64,000 nt of DNA from assembly GCF_029543245.1 (NCBI RefSeq), contig NZ_JARQWV010000020.1:54345-118344 (forward strand), written 5' to 3'. A program made the position numbers and the translations under genes. Every line of letters starts with the position of its first letter. The stretch's first letter is position 1. The notes under the pieces are model-generated. The model was given only the letters and a program-made list of their open reading frames with translations. It was not told the origin of the DNA and made no database searches. Positions 12,201 through 20,178 of this stretch are shown in pieces. This DNA comes from Caulobacter endophyticus (GTDB lineage Bacteria > Pseudomonadota > Alphaproteobacteria > Caulobacterales > Caulobacteraceae).

Positions 12201-12585
12201 TACTGACGATGGACGATCTTCCCTCTCTCTTGGAGAGAGGGAAGGGCCCGCCGCCGTAGGTGGCGGGCGGGTGAGAGGTTACAGCCATTGCCGGAAGACC
12301 CTCGGTCTTCTGGCGCGCGCGCCTTCGCCGGATCACCAGTCATTCGACGGCGTTCCCCCAAATCCGTCATTCCCCGCGGAAGCGGGGACCCAAGCAGAGC
12401 CTGCGGGTCCCTCACGGCCGCGCCTCATCCTGAAACGCAGCTTGGATCCCCGCCTTCGCGGGGACGCTCGGAGAAAAGCGGCCGGCGCCACGGAGTGTCG
12501 ACGCATAGTTCTGAAAGGGTGAAACCTCTCACCCTCCCGCCGCTTTGCGGCGGACCCCTCCCTCTCTCAAAGAGAGAGGGATTTG
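12201..12585. repeat. Nested inverted-repeat cluster between convergent genes
   Basis: No gene is supported in these 385 bases. The region is built of repeats. R2 at about 12220-12280 (TCCCTCTCTCTTGGAGAGAG, then GCCCGCCGCCGTAGGTGGCGGG and GTGAGAGGTT) is mirrored by R2' at about 12523-12581 (AACCTCTCACCC, CCGCCGCTTTGCGGCGG, CCCTCTCTCAAAGAGAGAGGGA). Between them lies copy B of the 94-bp repeat (12371-12464). R2' ends four bases before the stop of the convergent serine hydrolase gene. Each R2 unit contains two hairpins and may serve as a transcription end for both genes, although no clean T-run follows. Confidence 0.8.
12371..12464. repeat. 94-bp palindromic-ended intergenic repeat, copy B (inverted)
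   Basis: The copy runs from TCCCCGCGGAAGCGGGGACC to ATCCCCGCCTTCGCGGGGA. Reverse-complemented it matches copy A (2191-2284), including CCAAGCAGAG...CTGC at one end and CTGAAA-GCAGCTTGGAT at the other. The length is the same. It lies between the two R2 arms. Confidence 0.85.
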
Positions 12586-13956
12586 TTACGGCTCCAGCTG
12601 GACCTGGCCCTTGCCCAGTTCCAGCCAGTCGGTGAAGGGCCGGTGGTAGTAGAGGTCGAAGACTTCGGCCTGCAGCTTGAAGGGCAGGCTGCTCTCGCTG
12701 TTCCACAGCATCACGACGCCGGTCTTCCTGGCCGGATCGAACATCATGGTGGCCCGATAGCCGTCGACGGCGCCGCTGTGGCCCGCCAGGCGGTGGCCCT
12801 GATAGCCGAAGCTGCGCATGGCCAGGCCGTAGCCGGGCTTTTCCAGCGTGCGGCCCAGCGGCGAGTTGCCGTAGGGCTTGCCGGTGTTTACGCGCGGCCG
12901 CTGGATCTCTTCCAGCACGCCGGCCGGCAGCACGGCCGGCGCCAGGCCCATCTGGGCCTGCATCCAGCGGGCCAGGTCGACGATGTTGGAGTTCACGCCG
13001 GCGGCGGCGGGGGTCAGGTAATAGGCCTCGGCCAGGGTGAGGCGACGGCCGTAGCGCGACGGACGCGCCCAGTGCCTGGCGTCGCTGAGTTCGCCCATGC
13101 CGATCGTGGCGCTGCTCATGCCCAGCGGCAGGAACAGGCGCTGGCGCACTTCTTCGGCATAGGGCCGGTGGGTGGCGGTCTCGACGACCTCGCGGATCGT
13201 GTCGAAGGCCAGGTTCTGGTAGGTGTGACAGGTGGCCGGCGGGCACTGGGGCGGCACGTCGCCCAGCGCCTGGCGGATCATCTTGGGCGCGCGGCCGCCC
13301 TCCAGCCAGCCGTCATAGGCGTTGCGCGGCAGGCCCGTACGCTGCGACAGCAACTGCTCGATCGTCAGGGTTTCCTGGGCGCCCGCCGGCAGGCGCAGGC
13401 TGGTGTGGAACTTGCCCAGCGGGTCGTTCAGCGAGAAGGCCCCGTCCTGGGCCAGGCGCGCGCTCAGCGAACCGGCCACGGTCTTGGACAGCGACGCCCA
13501 GCGGAACACGGTGTCGGGACCGACCTGCTCGCCCTCGTCAGGGGCCGTCATGCCGTAGCCCTTCACGAACGACAGCCGGCCCTCCTCGACCACGGCCACG
13601 GCCAGGCCGGTCATCGAGCGGTCGCGCATCATCGCCTGGATGCGGGCGTCGAGGGCGCGGTAGTCGATCTCGCCGCGCCAGTCCTGCGGCTTCAGCGGCA
13701 GGACGACGGGCGTGGCGGCCGCTGTGATCGTCTTCTCGTCGGCGGCGTGCGGCTGGCGCGTGCAGCGCGACAGGCCAAAGGTCGCCGCGCCCAGGGCGAC
13801 GACGCTGACAGCCGCGACCACTGCAATGCGCCGGCCGGTCCAGCGGCGGCGACGGAAGGTGAACTGCGAGGTCTTGAGGAACTTGGTCAGGCTGGCCGTC
13901 CGTACGCAGGAAAACAGCGGCCCGCCGCCGGCAGCCCCCCAGCGTCGAATCCGCAT
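12586..13956 (-). CDS. Membrane-anchored serine hydrolase, beta-lactamase/DD-peptidase fold
   Basis: A 456-residue protein of the penicillin-binding/beta-lactamase (class C-like, PF00144) family. The nucleophile motif is SLSK at residues 155-158 in FRWASLSKTVAGS, and the second motif is the Tyr of YQNLAF. A basic stretch (RRRRWTGRR) leads into one membrane segment at about 45-65 (IAVVAAVSVVALGAATFGL), so the catalytic domain is likely periplasmic. The exact substrate (peptidoglycan peptide, D-amino acid peptide or ester) cannot be told from sequence. The start is ATG 13956 (MRIRRWG); an upstream in-frame ATG at 14073 would run into the neighbouring gene. It is one of three such hydrolases in the window. 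Confidence 0.85.
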   Translation of the reverse strand: MRIRRWGAAGGGPLFSCVRTASLTKFLKTSQFTFRRRRWTGRRIAVVAAVSVVALGAATFGLSRCTRQPHAADEKTITAAATPVVLPLKPQDWRGEIDYRALDARIQAMMRDRSMTGLAVAVVEEGRLSFVKGYGMTAPDEGEQVGPDTVFRWASLSKTVAGSLSARLAQDGAFSLNDPLGKFHTSLRLPAGAQETLTIEQLLSQRTGLPRNAYDGWLEGGRAPKMIRQALGDVPPQCPPATCHTYQNLAFDTIREVVETATHRPYAEEVRQRLFLPLGMSSATIGMGELSDARHWARPSRYGRRLTLAEAYYLTPAAAGVNSNIVDLARWMQAQMGLAPAVLPAGVLEEIQRPRVNTGKPYGNSPLGRTLEKPGYGLAMRSFGYQGHRLAGHSGAVDGYRATMMFDPARKTGVVMLWNSESSLPFKLQAEVFDLYYHRPFTDWLELGKGQVQLEP

Positions 13957-14053
13957 CACATGAACACGATGAAAGTGTCCTAGCGCGTCGTGGCGTCGCT
14001 GCAACCCCTCGGAAGGCGAACGGCGTGCGCCGAGGCGCCGGTCCGAGGGCCCG

Positions 14054-14638
14054 CTATTGGCGCGTTTCCGCAAAATCCGACGCCCACAGGCCCGCCTTTC
14101 GCTCGCGGGCCGCTTCCTCGGAATCGGAGTACTGGCCTTCGAAGTTGCTCGCCCAGCCCTGTTCCACCTGGGCGAGGTTCAGGGAGGTAAGGTCGGACTC
14201 GCAATGGCCGCCGCCGTCTTCCGCGCAGGGCGTGTCGGAGACGAAGCAGAGCCCTTGCCAGTGATCGTCGGGCGAGGGAGGCCCCTCGGGCCGGCAGGCG
14301 ACCCGGCGACCGCCGATCAGTTTTTCCAGGTTGGCCCTGGAGGCTTCGCCGCATGCCCAGGCCTGTCCGTCCTTGCGGCAGGTCAGGTCCAGTTTCGGCG
14401 CCACTATGGTCCAAAGGTCGGCCTCGACGCCTTCGACCCGCAGGGTGTCGCCGTAGATGATCTGGGCCGGACCGAAGAGGTTGGCGGTGGTCTTGGTTGG
14501 GGGCGCGGCGGGGTGCTCGCGGGCCTCGGCCGCCTTGATCGGATGCACCTTCGGCCGGGCGGCGTCGTAGGCCAGGGCCGCCGCGCCGACAGCGCCGCCG
14601 ACCAGCAGCAGCGCCAGCAGGATCTTCGAGGCCCCCAT
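14054..14638 (-). CDS. Secreted staphylococcal-nuclease-fold protein, catalytically degenerate
   Basis: A 194-residue protein with a signal anchor (residues 5-25, ILLALLLVGGAVGAAALAYDA). The body resembles the SNase domain: IIYGDTLRVEGVEADLW, then APKLDLTC, WACGEASRANLEKLIGG, RVACRP, and the end EEAARERKAGLWASDF. In the normal motif (RLWGIDAPE) the Arg and Glu are catalytic; here the positions read Asp and Lys (ADLWTIVAPK), so nuclease activity is doubtful. Six Cys suggest disulphides outside the cytoplasm. Its ATG at 14638 shares a base with the stop of the upstream gene, pointing to a two-gene unit. The family is inferred by motif and is moderately sure. Confidence 0.72.
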   Translation of the reverse strand: MGASKILLALLLVGGAVGAAALAYDAARPKVHPIKAAEAREHPAAPPTKTTANLFGPAQIIYGDTLRVEGVEADLWTIVAPKLDLTCRKDGQAWACGEASRANLEKLIGGRRVACRPEGPPSPDDHWQGLCFVSDTPCAEDGGGHCESDLTSLNLAQVEQGWASNFEGQYSDSEEAARERKAGLWASDFAETRQ

Positions 14639-15063
14639 CAGCGCACCTTGCGGAAATAGGGAGCGGGCGAGCGGACGACGCCCTCGTCGGGGACGAAGCC
14701 GGTCCAGCGGGTCAGCACCCGGCCTTGAAGTTTCGACAGGGTGAACAGCGGCGCGCCGGGCTTGTAGACCTCGACGCCGAAGCGATTGCCGGCGGAGGGC
14801 GGCGGATAGGCGAGGAATCGCACCTCCAGGCCCTCGGGCGTGGCGTGGGTGCTGCAGCGGAAGGTCTCCTGGGTCTGGAAGCCCTCGCCGTGGAACCGGC
14901 AGCCGGCGCCCTTCAGTTCGAGGCGCCAGGTGACCAGGATGGGCGAGCCGCCGGCCGTGCGTCCGCCGTCGTGGGTGTAGCTGTAGACGCCGTTCCAGTC
15001 GCCGGCGGGCGCGCTCGCGGAGAGCATCAAGGCCAGAACCCCGGCCGACATGGAATGGAACAT
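14638..15063 (-). CDS. Secreted protein of unknown function (about 141 residues)
   Basis: It begins MFHSMSAGVLALMLSASAPAG, a signal peptide. The mature part starts GDWNGVYSYTHDGGRT and has two Cys (CRFHGEG and FRCSTH), suggesting a compact beta-rich periplasmic domain. I do not assign a family with confidence. The start at 15063 gives a normal signal peptide; an in-frame ATG at 15093 would add ten basic residues. The stop overlaps the start of the nuclease-fold gene by one base, so the two probably work in the same compartment. Confidence 0.7.
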   Translation of the reverse strand: MFHSMSAGVLALMLSASAPAGDWNGVYSYTHDGGRTAGGSPILVTWRLELKGAGCRFHGEGFQTQETFRCSTHATPEGLEVRFLAYPPPSAGNRFGVEVYKPGAPLFTLSKLQGRVLTRWTGFVPDEGVVRSPAPYFRKVR

Positions 15064-15124
15064 CGAACGCCCCCGCAACAGATGCCTGTTCAACGCCGAA
15101 CGGCCCGGCGGGATCCCGGCGTTC

Positions 15125-16636
15125 TCAAGTCACCAGCACCAGCTCTCCGCCCGGCGTGAAGACGTACTCGTAGTAGAACCACAGGTCGGTCGGGCTGCTC
15201 GCCTCGATCTTGAAGGCGGTGATCAGGCGCTGGCCGTCGGTCTTCAGGTAGATGGCGCCGTAGACGTCGACATTGGTCTTCGACAGCTTGGCGAGGTCGG
15301 CCTTGATGGTCTCGGCCAGGGCGGGGGAGGGGGCGGCCGCCAGCTCGGCGACGGCCTTTCCCACCTTTTCGATCAGCGCCTGGTCGGTCTTCTCGCGGGT
15401 CGAGCGCTGCAGCTCAGTCGACAGCAGCACGGGCGAGGCCCCGCGGCCGGCCCGGCCGAGGCGTCCCAGAAGGTCAGGTCGCGGGTGAACGTGGCCCTCC
15501 TCGTCGCCGGACGAGATGATGAAGCAGGCCGGATTGACCGCCTCGAGGAAGGCGTCGGTGACCTTTTCCGAGCCGTGGTGACAGACCTTCATGATGTCGG
15601 ACCGGAAGCGCTGGGCGACCTTGCCGACCATCATCCGGTACTCGGTTCCGCCGGCGGCCGGGAAGGCCGAAAGCCCGGCGTAGCGGGTCAGCAGGTAGCG
15701 TTCGGCCGGTTCGTTGAGGTCGCCGCCGAAGAACACGCTGAACCGGCCGTAGGTCAGGCGCAGCAGGATCGAATGGCCGTTCTTGGTCTCGCCGTACGAG
15801 CCGCCGATGCGGCGCAGGCGGGCCTTGCCGTTCGCGTCGCGCTCCACCGCCGGGCCCAGCACCTCGATGGCGTAGCCGCGATCGTCGGAGGGGGCGTAGC
15901 CGGGCATGTAGCTGCGGCCGTCCTCGATCTGGCCGTGCTCGGTCGACAGCATGCCGATCTCGCCGACCTTGGGATTGTCGAGCGCGGCCTGCATGACGCC
16001 GGGAAAACCGTACCGGGCGTTGGCCTTGCGGTCGGGCAGCTGGGCGCGGACGTCGGCCTCGGTCTGGGCCAGCTCGGTCTGGTAGGTGATCTTGCTGGCC
16101 GGGTCCTTCACGAAGGCGCCCAGCTTGGCCCAGGTGCCCGAGACCGCCCGCTCGACCAGGCCGTTCTGCCAGATGCGCTTGAAGCCGATCTTGGGATTGG
16201 CGAAGATCGCCTCGAAGCCCAGATAGTGGTCGCTGTCGGGGTGGGTGATCACCGCGGAGTCGAACGAGAAGCCGCGATAGGCCTTGAAGCGGCCGTTCAG
16301 GAACCGCTCCATGTTGTCGCCTTCGCCGGCGTCGACAACGATCACGCCTTCCTTGTCGCCGGTCTCGGGGGTGATCAGCACCGCCCCGTCGCCCTGGCCC
16401 ACGTCGAGGAACACGATCTCCAGCGGACGGGTCGCGATCGTGTCGGCCTTGGGGATGTAGAGGATCTGGGGATTGGCGTTGGGCGACCACTTGATGCGCA
16501 GCCAGCCGTCGGGTTCCTCGCCGTCGAGGCTCAGCCAGTCGCCCCACAGCACCTGCCGCACCTTGGTCTTACGGTCGGCGGCGTAGAGGAAGATCTTCCG
16601 CCCGTCGTGGCCGAGCCCGGCATAGACGTGAGCCAT
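15125..16636 (-). CDS. ComEC/Rec2-type metallo-beta-lactamase-fold hydrolase
   Basis: A 503-residue protein. An N-terminal beta-rich part (1-85) may be SH3-like. A metallo-beta-lactamase fold follows, from VFLDVGQGDGAVL, with the zinc ligands THPDSDHYLG and the second ligand set at KVCHHGSEKV. VLDVGQGD plus HxDxDH is typical of the hydrolase domain of ComEC and its free-standing relatives, which are linked to DNA uptake or to phosphoesters. No membrane segments or signal peptide are visible, so this is not a ComEC channel. It is transcribed away from the isochorismatase cluster, with a 187-base gap that holds a perfect dyad at 16754-16769. Confidence 0.85.
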   Translation of the reverse strand: MAHVYAGLGHDGRKIFLYAADRKTKVRQVLWGDWLSLDGEEPDGWLRIKWSPNANPQILYIPKADTIATRPLEIVFLDVGQGDGAVLITPETGDKEGVIVVDAGEGDNMERFLNGRFKAYRGFSFDSAVITHPDSDHYLGFEAIFANPKIGFKRIWQNGLVERAVSGTWAKLGAFVKDPASKITYQTELAQTEADVRAQLPDRKANARYGFPGVMQAALDNPKVGEIGMLSTEHGQIEDGRSYMPGYAPSDDRGYAIEVLGPAVERDANGKARLRRIGGSYGETKNGHSILLRLTYGRFSVFFGGDLNEPAERYLLTRYAGLSAFPAAGGTEYRMMVGKVAQRFRSDIMKVCHHGSEKVTDAFLEAVNPACFIISSGDEEGHVHPRPDLLGRLGRAGRGASPVLLSTELQRSTREKTDQALIEKVGKAVAELAAAPSPALAETIKADLAKLSKTNVDVYGAIYLKTDGQRLITAFKIEASSPTDLWFYYEYVFTPGGELVLVT

Positions 16637-16753
16637 CGCGCCCCTCCCTGAATTTCAACCCATGGGAGCATTCTAGCGCGATTGCGCCTGAAGTTCATCG
16701 CGAACCTTGGATGGTCCCCGATGGCCCGCTTGGCCAAATCGCGGGGCGACTGA

Positions 16754-16769
16754 ACAAGACCATTCTTGT
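16754..16769. promoter_or_regulatory. 16-bp dyad, possible operator
   Basis: ACAAGA, four bases (CCAT), TCTTGT: a perfect 6+6 dyad 55 bases before the start of the isochorismatase-like gene, between divergent transcription units. It has the size of a regulator half-site pair. Which protein would bind is unknown; the AraC-type gene at the far end of the cluster is one candidate, although AraC sites are usually direct repeats. Confidence 0.35.
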
Positions 16770-16823
16770 CTGCGTCGACACATTCCGCGGACTTCTTCCA
16801 CTCCGCATCCAAGGACAAAGTCG

Positions 16824-17477
16824 ATGCCGATCAAGGCCACCCCGACCCCCGGCCCGCAGCTGCTGACGCCGACCGACCACACCCTGATCATGATCGACTT
16901 CCAGTCGCAGATGGCCTTTGCGACCCACTCGATCGACGCGATCACCCTGCGCAACAACGCCGGCCTGGTGGCCAGCGCCGCCGCCGGCTTCGGCGTCTCG
17001 ACCATCCTGACCACGGTGGCCGAAAAGAGCTTCTCGGGCCCGATGTTCGCCGAAGTCACCGCGCCGTTCCCGGGCAAGACCCTGCTGGACCGCACCTCGA
17101 TGAACACCTGGGAAGACGCCCCGGTGATCGAGGAGATCAACAAGATCGGCAAGGACCGCATCGTGCTGGCCGGCCTTTGGACCAGCGTCTGCATCGTCGG
17201 CCCGGCGCTGTCGGCCCTGGCCCAGGGCTATGAGGTCTATGTGGTCACCGACGCCTGCGGCGACGTCTCGGCCGAGGCCCACGAGCGCGCCGTCGAGCGC
17301 ATGATCCAGGCCGGCGCCCGTCCGATCACCGCCCTGCAGTACCTGCTGGAAATGCAGCGCGACTGGGCTCGCACCGAGACCTACGACATGACCACCGGCA
17401 TCGCCAAGACGCACGGCGGCGCCTATGGCCTGGGCATCATCTACGCCAAGTCGATGTTCAACGCCCACGAAGGCTAA
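16824..17477 (+). CDS. Isochorismatase-family cysteine hydrolase (YcaC-like)
   Basis: A 217-residue hydrolase of the isochorismatase superfamily. The family uses an Asp-Lys-Cys triad. Visible are the Asp (MIDFQSQMAFA), and the Cys in the ALxTSVCI-type loop (AGLWTSVCIVGPALSAL). The YcaC-type end QYLLEMQRDW is present. These enzymes hydrolyse amide or N-carbamoyl bonds of small molecules; the substrate of this one is unknown. The start is ATG 16824 after AAGGACAAAG. It is first in a co-directional series (XapX protein, amidohydrolase, DoxX, outer-membrane protein, DUF1275, AraC). Confidence 0.88.
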   Translation: MPIKATPTPGPQLLTPTDHTLIMIDFQSQMAFATHSIDAITLRNNAGLVASAAAGFGVSTILTTVAEKSFSGPMFAEVTAPFPGKTLLDRTSMNTWEDAPVIEEINKIGKDRIVLAGLWTSVCIVGPALSALAQGYEVYVVTDACGDVSAEAHERAVERMIQAGARPITALQYLLEMQRDWARTETYDMTTGIAKTHGGAYGLGIIYAKSMFNAHEG

Positions 17478-17538
17478 CCAGCCCGCCCGCGCCGGTTCGT
17501 TGCCGGACCGGCGCGGCGCGCCCCAGCAAGGCGTTCCC

Positions 17539-17829
17539 ATGATGAAGATCTACATCCTGTCGCTCGCCGCCGGCCTCGCGGTCGGCGTGTTCTACGGCCT
17601 GCTCCAGGTGCGCTCGCCCGCGCCGCCGGTGGTGGCCCTGGTCGGCCTGTTCGGCATTCTGGTCGGCGAGCAGATCCCGCCGCTGGTCAAGGGCTGGATG
17701 GCCCGCAAGCCGGCCGCCGTCTCGTGGCTGAAGCATCAGGTGGCGCCGCACATGTTCGGCCCCCTGCCGTGCGGCCAGAAGCCGACCGAGCTGGCCGACA
17801 ACGAGCCCCCGGCCGCCCCCAAGGCCTGA
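17539..17829 (+). CDS. XapX-domain membrane protein
   Basis: 96 residues. The first 55 carry two hydrophobic segments (IYILSLAAGLAVGVFYGLLQ and VVALVGLFGILVGEQI) with the signature VRSPAPPVVALVGLFG...GE of the XapX family (formerly DUF1427). The C-terminal 40 residues are polar with an HxxxxH/Cys pattern (KHQVAPHMFGPLPCG). The function of XapX proteins is not established; they are often next to hydrolase genes, as here. The start is at MMKIYIL; a second Met follows directly. Confidence 0.85.
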   Translation: MMKIYILSLAAGLAVGVFYGLLQVRSPAPPVVALVGLFGILVGEQIPPLVKGWMARKPAAVSWLKHQVAPHMFGPLPCGQKPTELADNEPPAAPKA

Positions 17830-17869
17830 CGACCCGAGTTTCCCCCAAGTTTCCCCCGGAGTTCCGCCC

Positions 17870-19744
17870 ATGACCTCGCCCGACCTGATCCTGCGCAACG
17901 GCCGCTTCACCACCCTGGACCGCAGCAATCCGAACGCCGAGGCCGTGGCTGTGACCGACGGACGCTTCGCCGCCGTCGGAACCGAGACCGAGGTCATGGC
18001 CCTGGCCGGCCCCAACACCAAGGTCGTCGACCTGAAGGGCCGCCGGGTGCTGCCGGGCCTGATCGACAACCACCTGCACATCATCCGCGGCGGGCTGAAC
18101 TTCAACATGGAGCTGCGCTGGGACGGCGTGCGCTCGCTGGCCGACGCCATGAACATGCTCAAGCGCCAGGTGGCCATCACGCCGCCGCCGCAGTGGGTGC
18201 GCGTCGTGGGCGGCTTCACCGAGCACCAGTTCGTCGAAAAGCGCCTGCCGACCATCGAGGAGCTGAACGCCGTCGCGCCCGACACCCCGGTGTTCATCCT
18301 GCACCTCTATGACCGCGCGCTGCTGAACGCGGCGGCGCTGCGAGTCATCGGCTACGACCGCGACACCCCCGAACCGCCCGGCGGCCAGATCATCCGCGAC
18401 AGCCAGGGCAACCCGACCGGCCTGCTGCTGGCCAAGCCCAACGCCCAGATCCTCTACGCCACCCTGGCCAAGGGCCCCAAGCTGCCCTTCGACTACCAGG
18501 TCAACTCGACCCGCCACTTCATGCGCGAGCTGAACCGCCTGGGCGTGACCGGGGCGATCGACGCCGGCGGCGGCTTCCAGAACTATCCGGACGACTACGA
18601 GGTCATCCAGAAGCTGGCCGACGAGAACCAGCTGACCATTCGTCTGGCCTACAACCTCTTCACCCAGAAGCCCAAGGGCGAGAAGGACGACTTCCTGAAC
18701 TGGACGAAGACGTCGAAGTACAAGCAGGGCGACGACTATTTCCGCCACAACGGCGCCGGCGAGATGCTGGTGTTCTCGGCCGCCGACTTCGAGGACTTCC
18801 GCCAGCCGCGCCCCGACATGCCGCCGCAGATGGAAGGCGAACTGGAAGAGGTTGTGACCATCCTGGCCCAGAACCGCTGGCCCTGGCGGATGCACGCCAC
18901 CTATGACGAGACCATCGACCGGGCGCTGGACGTCTTCGAGAAGGTCAACAAGGACGTGCCCCTCGAAGGCCTGAACTGGTTCTTCGACCACGCCGAGACG
19001 ATCTCGGAGAAGTCGATCGACCGCATCGCGGCCCTCGGCGGGGGCGTCGCCGTGCAGCACCGCATGGCTTACCAGGGCGAATACTTCCTCGAGCGCTACG
19101 GCCCGGCCGCCGCCGAGGCGACGCCGCCGATCGCCAAGATGCTGGAGAAGGGCCTGAAGGTCTCGGCCGGCACGGATGCGACGCGCGTGGCTTCGTACAA
19201 TCCCTGGGTTTCGCTGGCCTGGATGATCACCGGCAAGACCGTCGGCGGCACGCGCCTCTATTCGCAGCGCAACTGCCTGGACAGGGAGAGCGCGCTTCGC
19301 ATGTGGACCGAGAACGTCACCTGGTTCTCCAACGAGGAAGGCAAGAAGGGCCGGATCGTGGAAGGCCAGCTGGCCGACCTGATCGTGCCCGACCGCGACT
19401 TCTTCGGCGTGCCCGAGGACGAGATCGCCGACATGACCTCGGACCTGACCATGGTCGGCGGCAAGATCGTTTATGGCGCCGGCGACTTCGCCAAGCTGGA
19501 CGAGAACGAGGTGCCGCCGGCCATGCCCGATTGGTCGCCGGTGCGCGTGTTCGGCGGCTACGCCGCCTGGGCCGAACCGGAGACGGACAAGACCCTGCGT
19601 CGCCAGGCGGCGGCTTCGTGCGGCTGCGCCAGCAGCTGCGGCGTCCACGGCCATGACCACGCCACGGCCTGGACCAAGAGCCTGCCGATCGCCGATCTGA
19701 AGTCGTTCTGGGGCGCGCTCGGCTGCGCGTGCTGGGCGGTCTGA
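17870..19744 (+). CDS. YtcJ-type amidohydrolase with a Cys/His-rich C-terminal tail
   Basis: A 624-residue amidohydrolase (amidohydrolase family 3). It starts directly with the family opening PDLILRNGRFTTLDRSNPNAEAVAV, and shows the metal-site HLHI motif (LIDNHLHIIRGG), the downstream His sites (MHATYDE, FFDHAE) and the late Asp (VSAGTDATRVASYNPW). No signal peptide is visible, so it is probably cytosolic. It likely hydrolyses an amide or imide bond; the substrate is unknown. The tail is unusual: CGCASSC at 584-590, followed by HGHDH at 593-597, and CAC at 619-621. Its stop overlaps the DoxX start (ATGA). Confidence 0.9.
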   Translation: MTSPDLILRNGRFTTLDRSNPNAEAVAVTDGRFAAVGTETEVMALAGPNTKVVDLKGRRVLPGLIDNHLHIIRGGLNFNMELRWDGVRSLADAMNMLKRQVAITPPPQWVRVVGGFTEHQFVEKRLPTIEELNAVAPDTPVFILHLYDRALLNAAALRVIGYDRDTPEPPGGQIIRDSQGNPTGLLLAKPNAQILYATLAKGPKLPFDYQVNSTRHFMRELNRLGVTGAIDAGGGFQNYPDDYEVIQKLADENQLTIRLAYNLFTQKPKGEKDDFLNWTKTSKYKQGDDYFRHNGAGEMLVFSAADFEDFRQPRPDMPPQMEGELEEVVTILAQNRWPWRMHATYDETIDRALDVFEKVNKDVPLEGLNWFFDHAETISEKSIDRIAALGGGVAVQHRMAYQGEYFLERYGPAAAEATPPIAKMLEKGLKVSAGTDATRVASYNPWVSLAWMITGKTVGGTRLYSQRNCLDRESALRMWTENVTWFSNEEGKKGRIVEGQLADLIVPDRDFFGVPEDEIADMTSDLTMVGGKIVYGAGDFAKLDENEVPPAMPDWSPVRVFGGYAAWAEPETDKTLRRQAAASCGCASSCGVHGHDHATAWTKSLPIADLKSFWGALGCACWAV

Positions 19745-20178
19745 TGAACACGCCCGTCCAACGCCTGCGCGGGGCCTTCCTCGTGCCGGCGGTGCGCTGG
19801 ATCGCCCTGGCGGGCCTTTGCGCCGCCTACATCCAGGGCGGACTGACCAAGGCCTTCGACTTCCCCGGCGCCCTGGCCGAGATGACCCATTTCGGCCTGT
19901 CGCCGGCCGGTTTCTTCGCGGTGCTGGTCATCGTGCTGGAGATCGTCGCCTCGCTGATGATCCTTTCCGGCCGGCTGCGCTGGCTAGGGGCTCTGGCGCT
20001 GGCGGCCTTTACCCTAGGGGCCACCTTCATGGCCAACCGCTTCTGGGAGATGGGCCCGCCCGACCGCTTCGGCGCGACCAACAGCTTCTTCGAGCACCTG
20101 GGCCTGATCGGCGGCTTCCTGCTGGTGGCCTGGCACGACCTGCAACCAAAGGAACATGCTTCGGAGAAGGGGGCATGA
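19744..20178 (+). CDS. DoxX-family membrane protein
   Basis: 144 residues with about four hydrophobic segments (WIALAGLCAAYIQGGLTKAF; FFAVLVIVLEIVASLMILSG; WLGALALAAFTLGATF; LGLIGGFLLVAWHDL). The pattern YIQGGLTKAFDFPGALAEM near the start and the family's late NRFWEM-NSFFEHLGL support DoxX. DoxX proteins are inner-membrane, with proposed redox or quinone roles. Start ATG 19744 overlaps the amidohydrolase stop by one base and its own stop overlaps the next start, so the three are translationally coupled. Confidence 0.85.
   Translation: MNTPVQRLRGAFLVPAVRWIALAGLCAAYIQGGLTKAFDFPGALAEMTHFGLSPAGFFAVLVIVLEIVASLMILSGRLRWLGALALAAFTLGATFMANRFWEMGPPDRFGATNSFFEHLGLIGGFLLVAWHDLQPKEHASEKGA

Noticed and set aside
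12201..12585. CRISPR-like array of repeats
   Set aside because: The repeats are inverted and unequal, with no regular spacers and no cas genes.
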